A DNA stretch of 27,638 nt from an uncultured Clostridia bacterium (GCA_910579745.1 CAJTVH010000032.1:1-27638); one strand, 5' to 3'; numbered from the stretch's first letter, positions 1-7,975 are shown. The notes: generated by a model not told the origin, from the sequence alone. A program made the numbers and translations.

Positions 1-86
1 TGCCTGCTGACATGGAGTGTCCGGCAGAGAAAAGCGATATCCCCTTTTAATTTGCCGTCTTTCGTTTTTAATGCAATAAACTTCAT
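1..86 (-). CDS. IS3-family transposase orfB, N-terminal fragment cut by window edge
   Basis: The reading frame starts with an ATG overlapping the orfA stop codon (ATGA arrangement) and runs open to the window edge: MKFIALKTKDG, then GDIAFLCRTLHVSRQ. The piece LCRTLHVSRQ matches the start of IS3/IS150-type integrase subunits, where a short helix-turn-helix reading 'LCxxLxVSRSGYY' precedes the rve DDE catalytic domain. The catalytic residues lie outside the window. In this family OrfB is usually made as an OrfAB fusion by -1 frameshifting; here an A-rich stretch (GCAAAAACG) precedes the overlap, but no strong slippery heptamer is evident, so coupled re-initiation at the ATGA is equally possible. 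Confidence 0.65.
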   Translation of the reverse strand, partial: MKFIALKTKDGKLKGDIAFLCRTLHVSR

Positions 87-424
87 TCTTTCGTTTTTGC
101 TGACTTCAGACGGCCCGCGGCGAAAAAAGCGCTTGCTTCCTCCAGAAATTCGTTTTCTTCCTTTAAACGGCGGATTTCTTTTTCCTGCTCCTTGACCTGC
201 CTACGCAGGAACGTGAGTTCTTCCGCCAGATTCATGGCTGTCTGTGGTGTATGCGATCCGGAACCGATGTCCAGCCGTCCTTCCCTTGCGGCTTTCATCC
301 ATGTATACAAGGTGTTTTCAGGGATTCCCAATTCAACAGCCGCTTTTGCCCCGCCAATTTCCTTTGCGAGCTTTACCGCCTGAATTTTGTACTCCATGTC
401 ATAGTTTCGTTGTTTTTTTTCCAT
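83..424 (-). CDS. IS3-family transposase OrfA (helix-turn-helix subunit)
   Basis: A 113-residue DNA-binding subunit that recognises the ends of the insertion sequence. The N-terminal half (about residues 8-50, with YKIQAVKLAKEIGGAKAAVE then ELGIPENTLYTWMKA) is the typical transposase helix-turn-helix of the IS3/IS911 OrfA group. The C-terminal half (about 65-100, LAEELTFLRRQVKEQEKEI followed by RRLKEENEFLEEASAFFA) is a leucine-zipper-like coiled coil ending in the family signature 'LKxENEFLxxAxAFFA'. Length is normal for OrfA. A strong ribosome binding site (AAGGAGG) lies about eight bases before the ATG. Family assignment is firm; the exact IS name cannot be read from sequence alone. Confidence 0.9.
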   Translation of the reverse strand: MEKKQRNYDMEYKIQAVKLAKEIGGAKAAVELGIPENTLYTWMKAAREGRLDIGSGSHTPQTAMNLAEELTFLRRQVKEQEKEIRRLKEENEFLEEASAFFAAGRLKSAKTKE

Positions 425-506
425 TTTAATTGCCTCCTTATTTCTCTTTGATTATACATTAAATCCTTGCATATAAGGTGTCAATTAAAATGATACAACA
501 TCACGA

Positions 507-1124
507 TTATATTTTAAGAGTAATAACCGTTCCCACTGAGCCCAAATCCGTTTGATTGTCCTCGGCGCTTATAGCGTAAAAAATAGCGCTGACTTCATAT
601 GTTCCCGGAGCGAGTTCCTCTTTAATCTCTACCTCTGGTACCTTCGCTCCCGCGGGTACAAGACCTGTCTCGGCGATAAGTTTATTGCCTTCCTCGTTTG
701 TGATAAGAAAATCCACTTTATATTGGAAGTCATTCTTGTTATTAAGATTAACAAGAGCCATCACCTTGCCGTCTTCCGTCTTTCTTGTGCTTACTACTGT
801 GTTAATTGTTACGTTTATGCTATTTACTCTGTTTTTCAGATACTCTTCTTCCTCTTTACTGTTATCGTCAAAGAATATATTGGCGTCTTTTTTTATGCCT
901 ACAGTGGCGTTTGGGTCATATCCGCTGTCTTTGTTGTATAACATCCACATGCCGAAAGCCCCGCCTCCGATAACCAGCACAGCGATAACCGCCGCCAAAG
1001 CTATAATAACGCCTTTATTTGATTTCCCGCCGTTCTGCGGGGAATTAACCTGATTTACTTGATCTCCATTTTCTTGACTGTCTTTATTTAAATTCTCATT
1101 GTTTGAACTGTCATTTTCACTCAT
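507..1124 (-). CDS. single-pass membrane protein, unknown function
   Basis: I do not recognise this 205-residue protein. Residues 1-37 are hydrophilic and rich in Asn, Gln, Ser, Asp and Glu, ending in lysines (K34, K37). A strongly hydrophobic segment follows (about 38-62, VIIALAAVIAVLVIGGGAFG and on), then about 140 residues that should lie outside the membrane. The positive residues before the segment predict N-in, C-out. The outer part contains a stretch of beta-strand character (INVTINTVVSTRK, KVMALVNLNNKNDFQYKVDF, TYEVSAIFYAIS) resembling an Ig-like or FxLD-type surface domain, but I cannot place it in a family. It starts 15 bases after the acidic secreted protein gene with its own site (AGGAGA), so the two probably form an operon under sigma-D-like promoters. 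The stop codon lies about ten bases from the IS end. Confidence 0.7.
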   Translation of the reverse strand: MSENDSSNNENLNKDSQENGDQVNQVNSPQNGGKSNKGVIIALAAVIAVLVIGGGAFGMWMLYNKDSGYDPNATVGIKKDANIFFDDNSKEEEEYLKNRVNSINVTINTVVSTRKTEDGKVMALVNLNNKNDFQYKVDFLITNEEGNKLIAETGLVPAGAKVPEVEIKEELAPGTYEVSAIFYAISAEDNQTDLGSVGTVITLKI

Positions 1125-1139
1125 AATTTAATCTCCTAT

Positions 1140-2087
1140 CTATTCGCTGTCCGCTAAATCAGCATCATCAAAATCCATATCATCCGACCCGTCTCCGTCT
1201 GAGTCGTCTGTATCCAAATCATCTGCATCGGCTGAACCGTCTGCCGGTTCGTCATCCGCCGCCTCATCGAAAATCTCCTCTGAATCAGCGTTTATGTCTT
1301 CCTCCGGCTGTTCTGCCACGGCAGAGTCTTCCGCTTCCTCATTCTCTTTAGATAAGTCCTCTGCCTCATCTAAAACATCAGATGAAACCTCGGTGTTCTC
1401 AGCGTTGTCTGAAATATCTTCCTCTGTGGTAACGTCACCGTTAAGGTTTCCGTCCTCCTCAGAGTTCTCAGCGCTGTCTTTATTGTCGCTTTCAGACTCT
1501 CCCGCGCTATCTTCATAGAATAAGCTTTCACTTGTTTCCTCGCTCTCCATAAAGCTAACGTCTTCAATCTCTTCGGAACTTTCCTCGCTTTCCGCTTCCT
1601 CCTCGCCTACTTGAATGTTGATGTTCAGCGCGAGTCGTCCGCCAAGCTCCCAATTAGCCCCCATATTGAGCTCCCCGCATATTCTATATACGGCTGTCTC
1701 TCCGGGATTAACCGTTCCTACCTCTATTTTCTCGCCTATATTGTATATAAGCGTCTTTTCACCTGTATTCACGTTCAAAAGATGAACAAAAGCTACTTTT
1801 TCTTCCCCGAAATCATTTGATATTACCGATATGTCTCTAAGCTCAATGTCAGAGCCGTCCGTATCAATAAGCTCAATATAAACAGGCTGGGGAATATCCT
1901 TTAAATTCTCAATCACGGCTTTCTCGCTTGAGATTTGCCCCTCGTTCCTGAAATTCTTATATGGAGTCAAAGTAAGCTCGTTTCCTAATTTAATAACAAT
2001 GTCGTCTTCCTTTTCCTCTCCGTAAGAAAATGTGTAAAAACAAGCAGCGCTTAAAATAACGGCTAAAACCGCTAAAATCTTTTTCAA
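1140..2087 (-). CDS. secreted protein with long acidic C-terminal tail, unknown function
   Basis: A 315-residue protein that I do not recognise. The best start is a TTG at 2087, six bases after GGGGTGG; an in-frame GTG at 2096 overlaps that ribosome binding site and is less likely. Residues 1-24 form a signal peptide (MKKILAVLAVILSAACFYTF). The Cys at 16 sits in SAAC, a poor lipobox because Ser is at -3, so type I cleavage is favoured. Residues about 25-160 form a compact, beta-rich domain (VIKLGNELTLTPYKNF, VYIELIDTDGSDIEL, VGTVNPGETAVYRICGEL). The last 150 or so residues are almost entirely Glu, Asp, Ser and Ala, with no sortase motif and no second membrane segment. Such a tail suggests calcium or cation binding, or a disordered surface tether; that is inference. 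It is the first gene of a pair with the membrane protein downstream. Confidence 0.7.
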   Translation of the reverse strand: MKKILAVLAVILSAACFYTFSYGEEKEDDIVIKLGNELTLTPYKNFRNEGQISSEKAVIENLKDIPQPVYIELIDTDGSDIELRDISVISNDFGEEKVAFVHLLNVNTGEKTLIYNIGEKIEVGTVNPGETAVYRICGELNMGANWELGGRLALNINIQVGEEEAESEESSEEIEDVSFMESEETSESLFYEDSAGESESDNKDSAENSEEDGNLNGDVTTEEDISDNAENTEVSSDVLDEAEDLSKENEEAEDSAVAEQPEEDINADSEEIFDEAADDEPADGSADADDLDTDDSDGDGSDDMDFDDADLADSE

Positions 2088-2190
2088 TATTACCACCCCA
2101 TTTAAAACAGGAAAAATTCAAGTATTTTATTTTATCTTTTACTATGTACCCCCCGCCCGCGCGGAGTATCGAAAAACTTTCTTAATAACT

Positions 2191-2216
2191 ATATCGGCGG
2201 AATTTAAAAATACTTA
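2191..2216 (-). promoter_or_regulatory. sigma-D (FliA)-like promoter, proximal copy
   Basis: Reading the reverse strand, TAAG (2213-2216), a 14-base spacer, then GCCGATAT (2191-2198). The sigma-D consensus of Firmicutes is TAAA-N14/15-GCCGATAT, so there is one mismatch. It lies about 100 bases before the TTG of the acidic secreted protein gene and points towards it. The second, distal copy 75 bases upstream strengthens the call. Confidence 0.65.
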
Positions 2217-2265
2217 ACATATTTTTTAAAATTTTTTATTTTTTTCTTGCCGCCCTACAATAATT

Positions 2266-2292
2266 ATATCGGCTTTCATTTCTGAAAACTTA
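2266..2292 (-). promoter_or_regulatory. sigma-D (FliA)-like promoter, distal copy
   Basis: On the reverse strand, TAAG (2289-2292), 15 bases, then GCCGATAT (2266-2273): a full -10 match and one mismatch in the -35. Same orientation as the proximal copy. The two would drive the unknown envelope pair at 507-2087 in step with late flagellar genes. Confidence 0.65.
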
Positions 2293-2819
2293 ACAGCGTT
2301 TTTAAAATTTTTTAAATTTCCCTAAACAGCCCCATAAACAATTATTAAACCCGTGAAACCTTAAAAATAAAAAAAATAAACTCGGTTAAATTCATTTTTT
2401 ATTTCCCTGAGCCCGCCTTGATTTTTAAATACATTATAAAGTTTTCAATATTATAAATTTTTCTGTTCCATTGGTATCATTATACAATCAATATTTCCAT
2501 AAGTCAATACTATTTTGAAAAACCTTTCGCCAAAGATTCCGCTTTTACATTATGTATACCTTGCACAACTAAAGCTTTATATCGCTATTTATAAAAATCA
2601 TTGTTATATCACCTTGTCGCTTTTAAATCTCAAAAAAATTTTTCTCTTTGTTTAAATTGCCCTTTCGTCTTCTATAAACCTCCTTTTTTCCCTAAAAACC
2701 GACTCACTATAAAACACAAATTTTGAGAGACCCCTGAGTTTTTCTCCGTTAAACCGCGGAAAACTTGTACGTTTCCCTTAGTCGTGTCAATTTTTTAGAT
2801 ACGGTTCTAAAATAACTCC
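2293..2819. other. AT-rich intergenic DNA, nothing identified
   Basis: About 530 bases between the divergent envelope pair and malQ. I see no open frame with a ribosome binding site, no RNA family that I recognise and no clear repeat copy. It is rich in homopolymer A and T runs. Confidence 0.4.
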
Positions 2820-2848
2820 TTGTAATCTTTCCCAATACAATATATAAT
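2820..2848 (+). promoter_or_regulatory. sigma-A promoter of malQ
   Basis: TTGTAA (2820-2825), a 17-base spacer and TATAAT (2843-2848). The -10 is perfect and the -35 has two mismatches. The expected start of transcription is about 30 bases before the malQ start codon. Confidence 0.7.
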
Positions 2849-2887
2849 AAAAGAAGCGGTTAATAATTTTATAAGGAAGTGGTAAAA

Positions 2888-4474
2888 ATGTCAAAAAGAA
2901 AAAGCGGTATACTTCTTCACCCGACAAGTCTGCCGTCAAAATACGGAATAGGGGATCTTGGTAAATCCGCCGAGGACTTCATAGACTTTTTAAAAAAAGC
3001 TAATCAAAAAGTGTGGCAGATTTTGCCTTTGGGTCATACTTGCTTCGGAGACTCTCCGTATCAGAGCTTTTCGGCTTTCGCCGGAAACCCTCTCATGATA
3101 AGCGTCGATAGGTTAATTGACGATAATCTCCTTGATGAAAAAGATATAGGGGAAATCCCCGCCTTTTCTGAGGAAAAAGTTGATTATGGCAAAGTAATCG
3201 ATTTTAAATACTCCCTCTATAGAAAAGCTTATAATAAATTTAAAAACGTGAGAAACAAAAAAATTATTTCCGAATATGATAACTTCTGTAAAAAGAATGA
3301 GTCGTGGCTCGATGACTATTGCCTTTTCATTTCTTTAAAAAATCATTTTATAGATGAAAGAAAAAACACGTGGGAAAGCCCTGAGTATAAAGCGTATAAA
3401 AAAGCCAATGAAAATACCATGGACAAAAACCTTATAAATGATTGCTTTTATGGGGCAAGCTGGAACTCATGGCCCGAGGACATAGCGGTCAGAAAAAAAG
3501 CGGCTCTTGAGAAATGGACAAGAAAGCTTAAAAATGAGATAAATTTTTATAAGTTTCTTCAATATAAATTCAGCGAGCAGTGGCATAAAATAAAAAGTCT
3601 CGCCAATAAAAATAACATAGAGATAATCGGCGACATCCCTATATTTGTCGCCGCCGACAGCGCGGATACATGGAGTAATCCAAAACTTTTTAAAATCGAC
3701 GCTAAAGGCTATCCTAAAGAGGTCGCCGGAGTTCCCCCTGATTATTTCAGCGAGACGGGACAGCTCTGGGGCAATCCTCTTTATGATTGGAGCGTACATA
3801 AAAACACTGACTACTCGTGGTGGACTAAACGTATAAAAAATGTTCTGCGTCTTGTTGATACCGTAAGAATAGACCACTTTCGGGCTTTCGACTCCTATTG
3901 GTCAATACCTTACGGCTCTGAGACGGCTGCTACTGGTAAATGGGAGAAAGGCCCTGGCGCTGAATTTTTCGCCGTAATAGAGAAAAATATACCTAACGTC
4001 TCAATAATCGCCGAGGATTTGGGTGATTTAAATGAGGAAGTTTTAATCCTACGTGATAAATTAGGTTATCCCGGAATGAAAATTCTTCAATTCGCTTTCG
4101 ACGGAAACCCTGGAAACGAATATTTAACTCATAATTACTCAAGTACAAATTTTATAGTATATACGGGAACTCACGATAACGACACCACAATCGGCTGGTA
4201 TAAAAGTATAGATGATTTGTCAAAAGACCGTGTGCGCCGTCTTTTAAATATATCAGGAAACGATATAGCGTGGGATTTAATCCGCTGCGCTTACTCAAGT
4301 GTCGCCGAAACAGCTATAATCCCGCTTCAGGACGTTCTCTGCCTTGATTCCGGAGCGAGAATGAATACGCCCGGAATCCCCGGCGGAAATTGGCAGTTCC
4401 GCTTTAAAGAGGGAAGCCTGACAGATGAGAAAGCCTCCGGGCTCGCGTATCTTGTCTCCCTTTATAATAGATAG
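2888..4474 (+). CDS. malQ: 4-alpha-glucanotransferase (amylomaltase, GH77)
   Basis: Transfers alpha-1,4-glucan segments between maltodextrins and releases glucose; it works in the cytoplasm in maltodextrin or glycogen metabolism. The 528-residue protein matches the usual 490-530 residue bacterial form. It begins with the family's GILLHPTSLPSKYGIGDLG. The catalytic nucleophile is Asp329 in RIDHFRAF, the acid/base is Glu376 in IAEDLGDL, and the third carboxylate is Asp430 in THDNDTTIGW. The substrate-loop motif IPGGNWQFRF is near the C-terminus. The start is ATG 2888, eight bases after AAGGAAG; a GTG at 2879 overlaps that site and is rejected. It stands alone, with its own promoter, convergent with nrdG. 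No glycogen genes are adjacent. Confidence 0.96.
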   Translation: MSKRKSGILLHPTSLPSKYGIGDLGKSAEDFIDFLKKANQKVWQILPLGHTCFGDSPYQSFSAFAGNPLMISVDRLIDDNLLDEKDIGEIPAFSEEKVDYGKVIDFKYSLYRKAYNKFKNVRNKKIISEYDNFCKKNESWLDDYCLFISLKNHFIDERKNTWESPEYKAYKKANENTMDKNLINDCFYGASWNSWPEDIAVRKKAALEKWTRKLKNEINFYKFLQYKFSEQWHKIKSLANKNNIEIIGDIPIFVAADSADTWSNPKLFKIDAKGYPKEVAGVPPDYFSETGQLWGNPLYDWSVHKNTDYSWWTKRIKNVLRLVDTVRIDHFRAFDSYWSIPYGSETAATGKWEKGPGAEFFAVIEKNIPNVSIIAEDLGDLNEEVLILRDKLGYPGMKILQFAFDGNPGNEYLTHNYSSTNFIVYTGTHDNDTTIGWYKSIDDLSKDRVRRLLNISGNDIAWDLIRCAYSSVAETAIIPLQDVLCLDSGARMNTPGIPGGNWQFRFKEGSLTDEKASGLAYLVSLYNR

Positions 4475-4694
4475 AATAAGAACAAATTAAAAAAGCGCTT
4501 TGAATTATCTAATAAAGATTACCCGTCTGCCGGCTCGCTTTAAGCCGGCGGCACGGCGTAACTTTAAGATCTGAAAACTAAAATACGCTCTAGGAACTTT
4601 TACGATAAAAAAGGTTCATTAATTATCTTAAATTTACCTCGCGGTCATGTAAAGCTCACCCTTAATAATGTAGATATGTTTTGTCAGAAAAAAA
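4475..4694. other. malQ downstream region with repeat fragments
   Basis: A GC-rich hairpin (GCCGGCT 4529-4535 with AGCCGGC 4543-4549) lacks a following T run, so it is a poor terminator. At about 4570-4592 the sequence GAAAACTAAAATACG is identical to part of the 12031-12190 MITE and ends at CTAG, so it is probably a fragment of that family. An imperfect hairpin (GGAAC with GGTTC, about 4594-4619) resembles the one at 27380-27407. No gene is visible. Confidence 0.4.
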
Positions 4695-4773
4695 GAAAAG
4701 CCATACTTGTTTATAAATTAAAAAAAGCACGCTAAATAGCCTTTTTTTAATTTATAAACAAGTATGGCTTTTC
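4695..4773. repeat. 33-bp perfect inverted repeat between convergent malQ and nrdG
   Basis: The left arm 4695-4727 and right arm 4741-4773 are perfect complements over 33 bases, around a 13-base loop. Each side is bordered by A or T runs, so it can act as a bidirectional terminator. The stem is far longer than a normal intrinsic terminator and could instead be a MITE. Confidence 0.8.
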
Positions 4774-4808
4774 TCTTTTTCTCCATCTTTAAAATTTTCC
4801 TAAAAAAG

Positions 4809-5303
4809 TCATTCTTCTCTAACCAGCACAACCTCAGACCTTTTAATAGTTTTCTTAACGTCTATAACTCTTTGGTTTGACGACCCTCTCCAGTGAATAG
4901 AATTGTCCTTAAACTCCTCAATAAACTTCCCGTCTACAATAACGTCAATTTTCGGAATAAAATCCAAAGTGTTAATGTTCTCCCAAATATACCCTGTGTA
5001 AAGCCAAATTGTCTTCTCCGGAAATTCCTCTTTTATATCCGATATAAGCCCGCCTATACATTCCCTGTTTTGGATATAAAGCGGGTCGCCGCCGCTTAAT
5101 GTGATTCCGTTTATATAATCTCTGCTAAGCTCCTCAAAAATCTCAGCCCTCGCCGCCTCGTCAAACAAAAGACCATCGTCCGGATTCCATGTAATCGGGT
5201 TGTGACATCCTCCGCATCTGTGCTCACAGCCCGAAACCCATAAAACCACTCTGAGACCAAACCCGTTAAGCATATCATCTTTTGTAATATTATGGTATCT
5301 CAT
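4809..5303 (-). CDS. nrdG: anaerobic ribonucleotide reductase activating protein
   Basis: A radical SAM enzyme that cleaves S-adenosylmethionine to install the glycyl radical on NrdD. The 164-residue length fits the family. The iron-sulfur cluster cysteines are C26, C30 and C33 in CEHRCGGC, followed by HNPITWNPDDG, typical of NrdG. The SAM-binding glycine motif is visible as TLSGGDPL. It lies about 100 bases downstream of nrdD on the same strand with its own ribosome binding site (AAGGAAGG), so the two are likely co-transcribed. The long hairpin at 4695-4773 would end the transcript. The assignment is firm. Confidence 0.96.
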   Translation of the reverse strand: MRYHNITKDDMLNGFGLRVVLWVSGCEHRCGGCHNPITWNPDDGLLFDEAARAEIFEELSRDYINGITLSGGDPLYIQNRECIGGLISDIKEEFPEKTIWLYTGYIWENINTLDFIPKIDVIVDGKFIEEFKDNSIHWRGSSNQRVIDVKKTIKRSEVVLVREE

Positions 5304-5404
5304 TAAAAACCTTCCTTAATTCAAATTCATATTAAAAAGAATCTTTTTCTATAACAAAAAAACTCCAAACCTAAAAAACGCCTTAAAAATCATCATCCTC
5401 GTTT

Positions 5405-7555
5405 CTACATACTTTTCCTGTCTCTGATTTCAGCCATTTTAGCGGCGTTGAGCCTTGTGTCCCCGTGTACCCTGGAATAACTTAAATACCCGTTCATCCT
5501 GTCTATTTTCGTAAGGTTAGAACTTCCGCACTTTGGACATATATCCATAGATAATTCCTGATGCCCGCAGTCGTCGCAATAGGCTAGGGATAAATTCACT
5601 CCCTCATAAAATCCCATTTTCATGGCGCGCCTTACAAGAGTTTTAACAGCCTCCCTGTTATAGCTTATAGGGTATTTAACATATTGGATTTTCCCTCCGT
5701 TTAGTAAATCCCAAAATCTCTTTTCAAGGTCTTGCTTTTTAATGGGAGAAATGTCCTCAGACACATGACAGTGAAAAGAATTGCTGACATATTCCCTGTC
5801 GGAAACATTGGGGATAATGCCGTATTTTTTCCTGAACTGAGTCACCTGCAAACCGCATAAACTCTCGGCTGGCGTTCCGTATATAGCGTATAAAACGCCG
5901 TCCTCTTTTTTAAACTCGTCTGTTTTTTTGTTAATATATTCCATAACCTCTAAAGCGAATTGTCCGTCCTCCGCTATGGATTTTCTGTTATACAGCCTTT
6001 GAAGCTCGTTTAGGGCGGTAATCCCAAAAGAAACTGTAACGTATTTCAAAAGAGGCCTTATTTTCTCATTAGGTTTAAGATTTCCGCCGTAAAATCCGCC
6101 CTCACAGTAAGCGAGTGGATTTGTAGAGGCTTTCATTTCCCCCAAATACTCAATGGTTCTTATATGTAAATTTCTTATCATTTCAAGATAATAGTCCAAA
6201 ACCTCATAAAAATCCTTGCTTTCAGCTCTTGCTTTCGCTAAAATCATTGGTAAGTGAAGAGATATGGCTCCGGCGTTCCACCTGCCGACAATAATAGGCT
6301 TGTCATTCTCATCGGCGGGACTCATTCCTCCCCGCTCAAACCAGAGTGATAAAAACGCCCTGCATCCCATAGGGCTTATAACAACTTCGTACTTCTGATA
6401 AGCTCTCGCCACATAACTGTCGCCCGATAAGCTTAGCCAGTCAGGATACATAGTGTATCTTGAGCACTCTACTCCGGCGTTAAAAACGTCCTCAAGCTCG
6501 CCTCCCTCTCCATGAAGCTTTTCGTCATATAGGAAAACTATTTTGGGGAAAAGCACGGGTTTTTTGCAGTCGCTTTTTCCCTGTCCGTTTTTGTGTACAT
6601 CTAAAGCCGTAATCGAGGCCATTTTGGCGAATTTCGACCTGCCTAATCCAAGAGTTATTGTTATAAAAGGATAATCCCCTCTTGATGATCCGACAGAATT
6701 GAGTTTATACTCAATCCCCTGAAATCCCTGCTCAAATTCCCGCTTGACTTTCTTTTCAGCTTTAGCTCTGGCGTAATCACGGTCGTCCTCCGATATGTCA
6801 TAATTTTTGCAGTGTTTAATAGCGTCGATAACCTCGTCATAATATTTTTTAAAACTCTTTTCGGCGTATGGCTCAAGAATTTTGTCTATTTCCGGAACGG
6901 TAAATCCTCCGTATTGCTGCGCCGCCGTGGATAATACAATATCGCCTATAACGTCAAAAGCCACTTTAAGGGTTTTCGGCTCGTTATACCAGAGATTGCC
7001 CATCTCAAACCCGCCCTTTAAAACGTTTTCCATATCAAACAGACAGCAATTCATAGTGTCCCGCCTCGACGCCATGTCGTGGATATAAATATATCCGTCT
7101 TTGCACGCCTGCAGTTCATCGGTGGTTAAAAAGAATTTCTGATAAAGCTCCTTGTTTAAATGGTTGTATATAAGGCTTCTTTTAGTGGCTACAAGAGCGC
7201 TGTCCGTATTGCTGTTTTCCTTGTCCCCTATGTACATGATAGACTGAGCCTTTTGATAAACGTCGTCAAGCATATGTACAAAATCTTTTTTATAATTTCT
7301 ATAATCCTTGTAGCTTTTAGCTACTTTCGGCTCAACCGCCTCAAGAGCGCTCTCAACCAAATTGTGCATCGTCTGAATAGGAACGTCTGAGAACCCGTTT
7401 TCAGATATTTTTCCCCTTATAAACTCGCAAATCATATCGGTTTCGGATTTTTTAAACTTGTACATAACTCTGTTGGCGGATTTAGTAACCGCGGCAATAA
7501 TTTTATTCTCATCAAAATCCTCTAAAGTCCCGTCTTTTTTAATAATCCTCACCAT
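5405..7555 (-). CDS. nrdD: anaerobic (class III) ribonucleoside-triphosphate reductase
   Basis: Reduces ribonucleoside triphosphates to deoxy forms without oxygen, supplying DNA precursors. The start is ATG 7555 (MVRIIKKDGTLEDFDENKI), seven bases after AAAGGAG; a longer frame to 7630 has no ribosome binding site. Residues 1-90 are an ATP-cone that senses ATP/dATP. The barrel follows, with DMNCCLFDMENVLKGG-like and YGGFTVPEID stretches (sequence TMNCCLFDMENVL is seen). Near the C-terminus four cysteines (660, 663, 673, 676; CDDC and CPKC) bind zinc, and the glycyl-radical site is Gly689 in RMNGYLSY. The protein is 716 residues long. Its presence indicates anaerobic DNA synthesis; no aerobic reductase is seen here. 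I found no convincing NrdR box upstream. Confidence 0.97.
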   Translation of the reverse strand: MVRIIKKDGTLEDFDENKIIAAVTKSANRVMYKFKKSETDMICEFIRGKISENGFSDVPIQTMHNLVESALEAVEPKVAKSYKDYRNYKKDFVHMLDDVYQKAQSIMYIGDKENSNTDSALVATKRSLIYNHLNKELYQKFFLTTDELQACKDGYIYIHDMASRRDTMNCCLFDMENVLKGGFEMGNLWYNEPKTLKVAFDVIGDIVLSTAAQQYGGFTVPEIDKILEPYAEKSFKKYYDEVIDAIKHCKNYDISEDDRDYARAKAEKKVKREFEQGFQGIEYKLNSVGSSRGDYPFITITLGLGRSKFAKMASITALDVHKNGQGKSDCKKPVLFPKIVFLYDEKLHGEGGELEDVFNAGVECSRYTMYPDWLSLSGDSYVARAYQKYEVVISPMGCRAFLSLWFERGGMSPADENDKPIIVGRWNAGAISLHLPMILAKARAESKDFYEVLDYYLEMIRNLHIRTIEYLGEMKASTNPLAYCEGGFYGGNLKPNEKIRPLLKYVTVSFGITALNELQRLYNRKSIAEDGQFALEVMEYINKKTDEFKKEDGVLYAIYGTPAESLCGLQVTQFRKKYGIIPNVSDREYVSNSFHCHVSEDISPIKKQDLEKRFWDLLNGGKIQYVKYPISYNREAVKTLVRRAMKMGFYEGVNLSLAYCDDCGHQELSMDICPKCGSSNLTKIDRMNGYLSYSRVHGDTRLNAAKMAEIRDRKSM

Positions 7556-7733
7556 AAAAAAACTCCTTTCCAAAAAAACAAAGCAGGCGTTTTCCCTGAC
7601 ACATCTTATACTAATCTCTTTAGCTGTCATGATAAATTATATATTTTTTTTTAATAATATTAGTATTACAACGCTTCCAAAAATCTCCAAAAAGAAAAAA
7701 CTATTTTGTTTAAAGTTTGTATTTTCTTTTGTT

Positions 7734-7762
7734 ATTATACTTTAATAAAATAGCTTTGTAAA
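7734..7762 (-). promoter_or_regulatory. sigma-A promoter of nrdD-nrdG
   Basis: On the reverse strand, TTTACA (7757-7762), a 17-base spacer, then TATAAT (7734-7739). It predicts a leader of about 170 bases before the nrdD ATG. Two copies of GTTACT spaced about ten bases apart lie just upstream of the -35 and might be an operator. Confidence 0.75.
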
Positions 7763-7802
7763 TAACATCATAGTAACATAAAGTAACAAACCATAAAACA
7801 TT

Positions 7803-7816
7803 AGGGAAACACCGCG
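7803..7816. repeat. solitary terminal repeat of a MITE family
   Basis: AGGGAAACACCGCG matches the terminal inverted repeat of the complete element at 15098-15240 at 13 of 14 positions. I could not find a matching opposite end nearby, so this looks like a decayed remnant. Confidence 0.5.
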
Positions 7817-7874
7817 CGTTAAAAAATTTTTTTATTGGTTAGCGTTAAAAATTTCGTGAATTGACATAAATAAT

Positions 7875-7975
7875 AGACTTCTTTCAAAACCTTACGGCGA
7901 TTCCCTCGAAGTTAGAAAAAACTATTTTTTCTTCCTTATGGAATTGCCGTAATTACACGGTTTCAAAAGAAGTCT
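7875..7975. repeat. 100-bp palindromic element downstream of ileS
   Basis: The arms 7875-7891 and 7959-7975 (AGACTTCTTTCAAAACC and its near-complement) pair at 15 of 17 positions, and inner segments (TTACGGCGATTCC with GGAATTGCCGTAA) extend the stem towards the centre. It lies after the ileS stop and before the nrdD promoter, and could end ileS transcription. It is MITE-like; no second full copy is present in this window. Confidence 0.65.

Larger units (their letters stand above)
1..497 (-). mobile_element. IS3-family insertion sequence, partial (left end and orfA, start of orfB)
   Basis: The segment holds an IS3-type orfA followed by the first codons of orfB, both read leftwards; the rest lies outside the window. 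The outer boundary is probably near 497, where the reverse strand begins TGTATCATTTTAATTGACACC, a TG-initiated end of the kind IS3 elements carry. A reverse-strand TTGACA (479-484) with TAATGT 17 bases downstream (456-461) could be the element's own promoter inside that terminal region. The element ends about ten bases beyond the stop codon of the neighbouring membrane-protein gene, so it seems to have landed in the 3' flank of that gene without breaking it. The other terminal repeat and the target duplication cannot be seen. Confidence 0.75.

Noticed and set aside
1294..1518. Serine-rich plus-strand frame within the acidic protein gene
   Set aside because: It is the mirror of Glu/Asp/Ser codons on the other strand, with no ribosome binding site.
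1140..2087. Lipoprotein call for the acidic secreted protein
   Set aside because: The Cys is in SAAC with Ser at -3, a poor lipobox, and a normal signal peptide end follows.
5405..7630. Longer nrdD start at 7630
   Set aside because: No ribosome binding site there; the internal ATG at 7555 has AAAGGAG and begins the ATP-cone as expected.
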